Below, in pieces: positions 54,786 to 61,521 of a stretch of 64,000 nucleotides of DNA. The translations under genes and the position numbers were made by a program. Under the pieces are notes generated by a model that was not told the DNA's origin, did not search any database, and was given only the letters and a program-made list of their open reading frames with translations. The first letter of the stretch is position 1. The number at the start of each line of letters is the position of its first letter. The DNA is from Planctomycetota bacterium (GTDB taxonomy: Bacteria > Planctomycetota > Phycisphaerae > Sedimentisphaerales > Anaerobacaceae): positions 1 through 64,000 of the forward strand of contig VRUL01000016.1 of NCBI GenBank assembly GCA_019456145.1, given 5' to 3'.

Positions 54786-54862
54786 CCTATACGCCGACTC
54801 TTTTCAGAAAATTAGTCAGCATACTATATTAACAACTGCCGGTTTTAATTGAGAAGATAGTT

Positions 54863-55000
54863 TTGGCAACCACATTAGTCGCTGTTCGTTATTATTTAGA
54901 ATTGAATTCTCAGGAAAGATTAGATATTCTTTTAGAAATAGCGGCCGTGGTCTTTTTTGCCGATGCCGCCGTTACCTTCTGTCTTCTTTGTGCCTTTTAA
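54863..55000 (+). CDS. Short hydrophobic frame, possible membrane peptide
   Basis: A 46-codon frame starting at a TTG. It contains LNSQERLDILLEIAAVVFFA and DAAVTFCLLCAF, the last part resembling a transmembrane helix. A GAGAAG stretch upstream is a weak SD. It could be a real small membrane peptide or the tail of a degraded gene. Confidence 0.2.
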   Translation: MATTLVAVRYYLELNSQERLDILLEIAAVVFFADAAVTFCLLCAF

Positions 55001-55057
55001 GAGTGAAGACAAGGTTGATTATGAACGTATATCGAGTCTGTTTTGGAGAACAATGAA

Positions 55058-55477
55058 ATGAGATGGGTACTATTCAACTCAATGATGGTTTTAGCGGCGA
55101 TTTGGTTGACCGGTTGTACGATAGTTGTCCATGAGCAGAAAAGGCACCCACATAAACCCAAAGTCAGCCGTGTTCCCGCGGACGACACCATTGAAGAGAT
55201 AAATGCGGCGGGCAAACTTTCTTTCGATTCGCACAGACGGGATGCCTACAAGCGAATTGCAAAGCGCCCCGGGCTGTCTGATGCCGCGCAGGAGCATCTG
55301 GTAAGCGCCGTCTTGGACAACCTGTCGTTTGAGCCTTTCAAGCGCGACGTACTGATGGCGCTTATCTCTAATCCATGCTTTAGTCCTGCGGGCCGACAGG
55401 CCATTCTTACGCAATTGGACAGGCTCTCCTTCGAACCCACCAAGACTGAAATTCTTAAAGCGATAAGCCGCCGTTAG
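55058..55477 (+). CDS. Small outer-surface lipoprotein
   Basis: 139 residues from ATG 55058 (GGAG SD about 9 bases upstream; the longer TTG frame from 55043 is rejected). The signal peptide ends in a lipobox, WLTGC, so the cysteine should be lipidated by Lgt. The mature part has two similar helical units, with LSFDSHRRDAYKRIAKRPGL and LSFEPFKRDVLMALISNPCF followed by LSFEPTKTEILKAI. That gives about three repeats of about 40 residues containing LSF(D/E). Resembles DUF4476-type domains. The function is unknown. The frame stays open for over 60 codons after the TAG. Confidence 0.65.
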   Translation: MRWVLFNSMMVLAAIWLTGCTIVVHEQKRHPHKPKVSRVPADDTIEEINAAGKLSFDSHRRDAYKRIAKRPGLSDAAQEHLVSAVLDNLSFEPFKRDVLMALISNPCFSPAGRQAILTQLDRLSFEPTKTEILKAISRR

Positions 55478-55700
55478 CCCTGTGCCATCCAATCCCTTGA
55501 TGCCAGGTCAGCAGTTGCCACCATGTTTGCCGGTAATATCGAAGGCTTTATCGAACATCAGACCGTCATAAAGCATCTTTCCGAGATTGTCGGTAAAAAA
55601 AGAAAGTTTGAGCCTGTTTCTGATTTTATATTTCAGATGGCCATCTCCCAAAGTCAACTCGTTTTCTGATTAAGCCCATATTATAAAGTGTGTATTTGCT

Positions 55701-55910
55701 TCAACTATGCGCAAAAGTCAATATTTTATGCAGGTATGAATCATATATTATCATACCGACCGGAGTAGCGTGAATCTCGCTCAGTTCGAATACCACATCA
55801 TAGAAATCTGCTTCTTCATCAGGAGTGATTATGGTTGTACAGCTATAATGTATCCTTGCCGTGCGGCACCCGTCCAACAGCACACTCATCACCGCTAAAA
55901 CAACAAACAA
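55701..55910 (-). pseudogene. Small lipoprotein gene with an apparent 1-base frameshift at its start
   Basis: The frame from 55910 has no ATG or SD, yet encodes LFVVLAVMSVLLDGC, a complete lipoprotein signal with lipobox, then a short chain ending HKILTFAHS. A perfect AAAGGAGAAGAA SD and an ATG sit just upstream, in another frame (MIIRI...). Removing one base after the first four codons joins the two as MIIRLFVVLAVMSVLLDGC. This could be a real frameshift, a phase-variation-like event or an assembly error. The predicted mature protein is about 55 residues. Confidence 0.5.
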
Positions 55911-55985
55911 TCCGAATTATCATTTCTTCTCCTTTGGTCTACACTTAACGAGCGGAATCAGACGCGGGCCCAATCCATAATTATT

Positions 55986-56288
55986 TTACTTTCCACCAAG
56001 ACGCTTGATACCGCCAAACACAACCAGCACACCGACACCCCATATAAGACTATTAAAAAGGAAAGTCAGAATTTGAATCACCCACGGCCAATACTCACCC
56101 AGGTCGGTTACAATAAAAGTCGTGAGAACCGGAACGCTCAATACAAAGGCCAGACCATGGGCAAACTGCGCCCACAGGGCTGTATGCACATTCGGATCGT
56201 AATTGAACCAATAGTACTTAAGCAGAAACACTGTCAAAAGGAAATGTAAAGGCACGAACAAAAACAGAAAAATCGTCTTATTCTTCAT
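55986..56288 (-). CDS. Small membrane protein, three helices
   Basis: 100 residues with hydrophobic segments at 4-22 (TIFLFLFVPLHFLLTVFLL), about 43-61 (FAHGLAFVLSVPVLTTFIV) and 70-92 (WVIQILTFLFNSLIWGVG). Arg and Lys at both ends (GIKRLGGK). No family recognised. Between a lipoprotein gene and the antiporter, same strand as both. Confidence 0.6.
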   Translation of the reverse strand: MKNKTIFLFLFVPLHFLLTVFLLKYYWFNYDPNVHTALWAQFAHGLAFVLSVPVLTTFIVTDLGEYWPWVIQILTFLFNSLIWGVGVLVVFGGIKRLGGK

Positions 56289-56455
56289 TCATAATCCCTT
56301 TAGTTATTATCCCGGGATTATACTAACACATTTTCGTTTATTTTCAATATCCTTTTTGGCAGATAGCAGAAATCCATCCTGCCCATGTGAAATTCGGATT
56401 TGCTTTTATCCTCTAAGCCGCGTTGCTATTCGTATTTCGAGATTCTCAGCCGTCA

Positions 56456-57433
56456 TCAGCTAAAGAAAAACAGACAAAACAGATATATGATATAGGTAAA
56501 CAGCAGGACCGAGCCGGCAATCCGGTTGATAACGCCCCTGCTTATAACCGCAAGCGCTGTGAAGGCAGCACCGATGACAACCATAATCCAGTAATCTCTT
56601 CCGGCTGCGAGGCGTTCTACGATTTCAAACGGCCGAATCGTACCCGCTGTCCCGGTTACAAGCAGTGTGTTGAAGATGTTGGAGCCGACAAGGTTGCCGA
56701 TTGAGATATCGTGCTGTGCCTTGATAGAAGCTACGATGCAGGTCGCAAGCTCCGGTAGGGATGTCCCTATGGCGATGATTGTCAGGCCGATGACCGCATC
56801 ACTCAGCCCGACCTGCTTGCCGATATACACAGCCCCACGAACGGTCAACTCCGCTCCCAAGGCCAATCCCGCCAAGCCGATAATGACGAACAGCACTTTC
56901 TTTTTCATGTCATTGGCGCGCAAGCTGGGATCCATTTTCTCATTAATCCCGGTGCTCTCTGTGGCTAATCTTTTTGTGTCTTTTCTCGCCGCATATACTG
57001 TCAACAGAATCAAAGCGGCAAAGACGGCCAGCAAGCCGATGCCTTCCGGGCGAGATAAAGACTGATCGCGCAGGACAGGCCAAAGCATCAGCGAAACTAT
57101 CAACATCGCGGGTATCTCACGTCGCAGAGTCAGCTTATTGATCCTGAGAGGTCGTATAAGCGCCGCCACGCCCCCTACAAGGGCCAGGTTGGCGATATTA
57201 GAGCCGTAGACATTGCCGACAGCTATATCGCCGGCGCCCCTGAGGGCGGCTGCTATGCTGGCCGCCACCTCAGGCGCGGAAGTACCCATAGCCACCACCG
57301 TCAGCCCGATGATCAGCGGGCTGACGCCGAAGTGCTCCGCCAGCCCGACCGCCCCCGCCACTAACAGGTCGGCCGATTTCCATAGTACTATCAGTCCCCC
57401 AGCTAAAAACAAACATGCCCAGATTATATTCAT
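56456..57433 (-). CDS. Calcium/sodium antiporter (CaCA family)
   Basis: A 325-residue transporter with two inverted alpha-repeats: VVAMGTSAPEVAASIAAAL ... VGNVYGSNIANLALVGG, and IIAIGTSLPELATCIVASI ... IGNLVGSNIFNTLLVTG. The GTSxPE and GSN motifs bind cations in CaCA exchangers such as YrbG/CaxA. About ten transmembrane helices. Expected to exchange Ca2+ for Na+ (or H+) across the inner membrane. Single gene, same strand as fabF. Confidence 0.9.
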   Translation of the reverse strand: MNIIWACLFLAGGLIVLWKSADLLVAGAVGLAEHFGVSPLIIGLTVVAMGTSAPEVAASIAAALRGAGDIAVGNVYGSNIANLALVGGVAALIRPLRINKLTLRREIPAMLIVSLMLWPVLRDQSLSRPEGIGLLAVFAALILLTVYAARKDTKRLATESTGINEKMDPSLRANDMKKKVLFVIIGLAGLALGAELTVRGAVYIGKQVGLSDAVIGLTIIAIGTSLPELATCIVASIKAQHDISIGNLVGSNIFNTLLVTGTAGTIRPFEIVERLAAGRDYWIMVVIGAAFTALAVISRGVINRIAGSVLLFTYIIYLFCLFFFS

Positions 57434-57613
57434 TTCTTCAACTTCTTAGCGATTAGATTTTCTCATCGTATCCTTCTATCGGGCCAACAATATGCTAAAC
57501 CGCCGGTCACGTCAAACCAAAAACTATATCAGCTTTTGACTTGCTTAGGATTTTCTTTAGCTGTTGATATTTGATGTACGTTCCCATAAAGGAATGTAGT
57601 GATGCGGGACGTA

Positions 57614-58858
57614 CTAAACCTTTCCTACGACCAGGCAGGCATTGTGGCCGCCGAAACCGAATGAGTTGCTCATCGCGATATCGACATTTGTCTGCCGGGC
57701 CTCCAACGGCACAAAATCCATCTTCAGGTCGCATCGCTCGTCCTGGTTCTCAAGGTTGATGGTAGGGGGGATGGTTGATTCGTTAATGGCTTTTATACAT
57801 ATTATAAGCTCCACAGCGCCGCTGGCCCCGAGCAGGTGGCCAAGGGAGCCTTTGGTCGAGCTAACAAGCAAATCATAAGCGTGGTCACCAAAAACAGCTT
57901 TTATAGCTGCGCTCTCGGTAATGTCATTAAGCTCTGTGCCTGTTCCGTGCGCATTGATATAGTCAACTTTTTGAGGTTCGAGGCCGGCATCTTTGAGTGC
58001 CAGCGTCATTGCCATGGCTGCGCCTTCACCGTTCGGCATGGGAGCGGTAATGTGATAACCGTCATCAGTGGCGCCGTAGCCGAGAATCTCGGCATAAATA
58101 CGTGCACCTCGTTTTTCTGCGTGCCCCTTTTCCTCCAGAACCACAATGCCGGCGCCCTCGGAAAGTACAAAGCCGTCTCTGTCCTTATCGAATGGCCTTG
58201 AGGCGGCGGTGGGGTCGTCATTTCGAGTGCTCAGCGACCTTGCGGCGCAGAACGACGCTAATCCTATCGTGGTAAGAGCCGCTTCGGAACCGCCGGTTAT
58301 CACAATGTCACTTCTGTCTGCAACAATGTTTGAAAAAGCTTCACCGATAGCATGACTGCCTGAAGCGCATGCGCTAACGACAGAATAATTGGGGCCCCGC
58401 AATCCGTAACGAATAGCAATATTACCGCTTGCGGCGTTAGCCATAAGCCTTGGGACAGTGAAAGGGGAAAGCTGCCTTACGCCTTTCCTCAGAAGCCTTA
58501 AGTGCTGGTCTTCAATCTCCTTGATACCGCCTATTCCGGTACCAACGATAACACCGACCCGAAAGACGTCATCTTTGGAAAAATCCAAGCTGCTGTCATC
58601 GACAGCCTGGCTTGCGGCCGAGACAGCAAGCTGGGTAAAGCGGTCCATCCGCTTGCTTTCGCGGTGCTCGATGCATTTTTTAGGATCGAAGTTTTTTACT
58701 TCGCCGCCGAACCTTACCGGGTATTCACTGACGTCAAAGGATTCTATGGCAGAGATGCCGCTTTTCCCCTGGCACAGCGCAGTAAAAAGGCTGTCGGCAG
58801 ATTCGGCCAAGGCGGTAACACAGCCCAGGCCTGTAATAACTACTCGCCGTCTACTCAT
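57614..58858 (-). CDS. fabF: 3-oxoacyl-[acyl-carrier-protein] synthase II
   Basis: A 414-residue condensing enzyme of type II fatty acid synthesis. Catalytic Cys164 is in VSACASGSHAIGEAF, and the histidines are in INAHGTGTELND and SLGHLLGASGAVELI. It extends acyl-ACP with malonyl-ACP in the cytoplasm. Located 14 bases after acpP on the same strand, forming an acpP-fabF operon as in many bacteria. Confidence 0.95.
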   Translation of the reverse strand: MSRRRVVITGLGCVTALAESADSLFTALCQGKSGISAIESFDVSEYPVRFGGEVKNFDPKKCIEHRESKRMDRFTQLAVSAASQAVDDSSLDFSKDDVFRVGVIVGTGIGGIKEIEDQHLRLLRKGVRQLSPFTVPRLMANAASGNIAIRYGLRGPNYSVVSACASGSHAIGEAFSNIVADRSDIVITGGSEAALTTIGLASFCAARSLSTRNDDPTAASRPFDKDRDGFVLSEGAGIVVLEEKGHAEKRGARIYAEILGYGATDDGYHITAPMPNGEGAAMAMTLALKDAGLEPQKVDYINAHGTGTELNDITESAAIKAVFGDHAYDLLVSSTKGSLGHLLGASGAVELIICIKAINESTIPPTINLENQDERCDLKMDFVPLEARQTNVDIAMSNSFGFGGHNACLVVGKV

Positions 58859-58872
58859 ATTAAATTATTTCG

Positions 58873-59145
58873 TTACTGTTGTTCCTTGGAACGTGCAGCA
58901 TTGAAGATGTAATCGACTGCGGCACCGACCGTCTGAATTTTCTCGGCCTCTTCGTCGGGAATACTCAAGTCGAACTCGTCCTCAAACTCCATAACCAGTT
59001 CAACCGTATCCAGAGAGTCGGCATTCAAATCGTTAATAAATGAGGTCTCACGCGTTATTTCAGACTTATCTGTGCCCATTTGCTCACTTATTATTTCGAC
59101 AACCTTATTTTCAATTGCCTGAACATTTACCTCGTCAGCACTCAC
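58873..59145 (-). CDS. acpP: Acyl carrier protein
   Basis: 90 residues from GTG 59145 (AGGGAGG SD; seven upstream codons in frame, from a TTG at 59166, are rejected because they contain the SD). Carries the phosphopantetheine site DSL at Ser44 in [18 protein letters not shown], followed by [13 protein letters not shown]. It shuttles acyl chains to FabF and other enzymes; the chain is acidic as usual. First gene of the acpP-fabF operon. Confidence 0.95.
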   Translation of the reverse strand: MSADEVNVQAIENKVVEIISEQMGTDKSEITRETSFINDLNADSLDTVELVMEFEDEFDLSIPDEEAEKIQTVGAAVDYIFNAARSKEQQ

Positions 59146-59243
59146 TTTTTTTTCCTCCCTGTTCAAAAAAGAATTTATTTCGTAAACTCACAATTAGTCT
59201 CCATGAACTAAGATGTTTACTATTGACGTTACTTCTTTTTGGC

Positions 59244-59277
59244 AGGTATTAATAATACCTATTGGAGTATTCGTCAA
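59244..59277 (-). promoter_or_regulatory. acpP-fabF promoter with overlapping 17-bp palindrome
   Basis: Minus strand: -35 TTGACG (59272-59277), a 17-base spacer, and -10 TATTAA (59249-59254). The perfect palindrome AGGTATTA-A-TAATACCT at 59244-59260 covers the -10 and the expected start site, a typical repressor position. The half-sites differ from the published FapR and FabR operators as remembered. The 5' leader would be about 100 bases. Confidence 0.55.
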
Positions 59278-60111
59278 CAAATATTTTTATTTATTTTGTG
59301 ATAGGGGATTATTTTTGATTTCTTATTGTTTATTTTTGAGTTCGTAGTGCGTGGTTTTGAGGTTTTGACGACATAGAGAAAAACAAAAACTGATCACAAA
59401 TTATACAGATAAACGCTTATTATGCGGATTTTTAGCCACATAGGGCACAAAGACGAACGTCAAAACCCTAAATCCTAAGCTCTACTCGCCTTATCATATA
59501 CAGGCAAATCCTAAATTTATCCTTCTTAGTAATACCTTGAAGAACGGACAAATTTAAATTCACAAAGGCTCAAAATCCAAAACGTTCCGCGGATTTGCAC
59601 AGATTCACCCCGATTTTGTTTAACCTCGGAGAACGCAGAGAGTTCAGAGAGATTTAAACAGGATAACAGGTATTTTTGTCACATAGGGCACAGAAACGAA
59701 CGGCAAAATCCTAAATCCCAAGCTCTAAATCCTTAACAAATTCGAATGACCTAAATACAGTTGAGTTTCGCAAACTCAGGTTGAGACTACCTTCCATTCC
59801 ACACATGTGTTATTTGCTCTTTTAAGCAATGGCTGCGGACAAGTTCATTCTGATAGTTCTATTTGGCTTGATAGTAAGAGATAGATTATTTTGATAGTTT
59901 TGCTGTAGTTCTTTTAGTCTGTCGACTCGACTATTTATAAGCCGCTTTGCCTACCATATCTTTGGGCCCGGTGAATCCTGGCAACAATAAAAGCCCAGCC
60001 GATAATCCAAGCAACAAATGCCTTTTTGGTTATTGTTCTGTCCAATTTATTACATGAGCCCATGTTATGTCTCCGTCTACAAACTCGCAACAATCAGTAA
60101 TTATGTTCAGT
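59278..60111. other. 834-base spacer with a 47-bp imperfect direct repeat
   Basis: No gene. CACATAGGGCACAAAGACGA... at 59437-59483 is repeated at 59680-59726 with 5 differences in 47. Between them lies CGGAGAACGCAGAG at 59627-59640, the same sequence found inside ileS. The rest is low-complexity (AAAATCCTAAATCC-like) DNA. Confidence 0.6.
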
Positions 60112-61215
60112 TCACTTTCTCTTATCGGTAAGCCATTGTAGTGAAAATCTGGTGAACACGATACGCTGGTATCCGTCATCTTCGAAAAGGCAGCATATCC
60201 GGCCATCCGGTAGAACCGCAAGATCTGAATACGCACCAGGGCCTTTTTCCAGTACTTTCGCAGTCGGCCAGGTCTGACCTTCGTCGTAAGAAAGCCTGAT
60301 GGTCAAATTTTCTCGCCCGGGACCACCAGGACCGGAGTGAAGAATTATGTTCGGCTGCCACGAACATCGATGGATACTGGCCTGACAGGTGGGGCAGTAC
60401 ACCTGGTCGTGATGTTGCGGTGAGGACCAGGTACATCCTCCATCTTTACTGAGGGCAAAGGCCCGTCGTTTGGGACCTCGATAGTTTCGCATGCTCAGAA
60501 GCAGTGAGCCATCGATCAGTTCGACGACCTCGCATTCGTTCATGCCTTTTTCTGTGATATCGCCGTGTGTCCAAGTCTGACCGTGATCATCGCTATAGAT
60601 TACCAAAGAGCGGCCTTTGTTGTCCCAGTTACCCCAGCCTTTGCTGTCACCGCAGTCGCAGGGTATGACCAGCCGGCCTTTATACTTTCCCCGCTGCAGT
60701 TGAATTCCATGACCGGGCCCGGTGGCATACCAGCCCCATTCGGCTTCCTTTACCTCTTCAGTAATTTCCCTGGCTTTGGCCCAACTCGCTCCCTCGTCGG
60801 AACTGTGCGTAATGAATACCCGGTTGTTATCACGACAGAAGGTCAGCCACACGATTCCGGTCTCTTTATCCACCACCGCGCAAGGATTGCCTATCGTGAT
60901 TTTCCTGGTGCCCCCTTCTTCATAGACTATCCTTTGCTGGTCCCACGTTTGGCCCCCGTCACTGGAACGTCGTAGGATCAGGTCTATGTCTCCGTGGTCG
61001 CTCCTACTCGTTTTGCGTCCCTCACAAAATGCCAGAAGCGTTCCCTTACTCGTGACAACCAATGCGGGAATGCGATAGGTATGATAACCCTGCTTGCCAC
61101 TTTCATAAATAACAGTGCTTAATGGCACTTTTTTATTGCCTTTATCTGAACTTCTAACCGGGACGATCGATAAACCCAGCACTATCATATAAACCGTGAA
61201 ATTTCTGAATGCCAT
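60112..61215 (-). CDS. Secreted sialidase (GH33-like)
   Basis: 367 residues with a signal peptide (FTVYMIVLGLSIVPVRSS). The family RIP motif is GYHTYRIPAL (Arg48). Five Asp-box-like repeats are visible: SSDGGQTW, SSDEGASW, SDDHGQTW, SKDGGCTW, SYDEGQTW. GKGTLLAFCEGRKTSRSDHG-like and YSDLAVLPDGRICCLFEDDG segments carry the expected acidic and Arg residues. Predicted to cleave terminal sialic acids from host or environmental glycoproteins. A signal peptide indicates periplasmic or extracellular action. No sialic acid catabolism gene is adjacent. Confidence 0.88.
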   Translation of the reverse strand: MAFRNFTVYMIVLGLSIVPVRSSDKGNKKVPLSTVIYESGKQGYHTYRIPALVVTSKGTLLAFCEGRKTSRSDHGDIDLILRRSSDGGQTWDQQRIVYEEGGTRKITIGNPCAVVDKETGIVWLTFCRDNNRVFITHSSDEGASWAKAREITEEVKEAEWGWYATGPGHGIQLQRGKYKGRLVIPCDCGDSKGWGNWDNKGRSLVIYSDDHGQTWTHGDITEKGMNECEVVELIDGSLLLSMRNYRGPKRRAFALSKDGGCTWSSPQHHDQVYCPTCQASIHRCSWQPNIILHSGPGGPGRENLTIRLSYDEGQTWPTAKVLEKGPGAYSDLAVLPDGRICCLFEDDGYQRIVFTRFSLQWLTDKRK

Positions 61216-61346
61216 ATCAACCTACCTTCCAACTTATAATCAAATATCCTCCCCCTAAGTATCTTAACTTAACCGAACCCTCAGCCTCCTACGGAAAACA
61301 CTCGAACAAAACAGCAAAGGATTTCTTGTAAAGCATCTAAAAGGAT

Positions 61347-61375
61347 CCCATACCATATTATCGGGGATTTGTCAA
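61347..61375 (-). promoter_or_regulatory. Putative promoter of the sialidase gene
   Basis: TTGACA at 61370-61375 on the minus strand with a 17-base spacer to TATGGG (61347-61352). It lies about 130 bases upstream of the sialidase start. The rest of 61216-61521 holds no gene; AGGAG at about 61510-61514 is the SD of the plus-strand gene that follows. Confidence 0.35.
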
Positions 61376-61521
61376 CTGTGGTGACTAATAACTGGCAATG
61401 AAACTGTGATGCATGCTGTCGTCGTGTCATTGAGAAACTACTTGATGAATACAATAAAAACGGATACGCTACATAAGAAGGTTAATCTCTTCTGAGCAAA
61501 GTGAATATTAGGAGACTTGAC

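Larger units (their letters stand above)
53547..55057. other. 1.5-kb gene-poor gap with two terminators and short ORFs
   Basis: No ordinary gene is supported. It holds a terminator at 54002-54033, a terminator at 54555-54612, and two short coding-like frames at 54690-54785 (minus) and 54863-55000 (plus). An AAAATCAC-GTGATTTT hairpin lies near 53965-53985. Terminators without an upstream protein gene suggest untranslated transcripts (small RNAs) or decayed genes. Confidence 0.4.

Noticed and set aside
55478-55669. Readthrough extension or separate ORF after the lipoprotein (MFAGNIEGFIEHQTV...)
   Set aside because: The open frame after the TAG has no SD and no recognisable domain. A run of 60 codons without stop is not rare enough to count.
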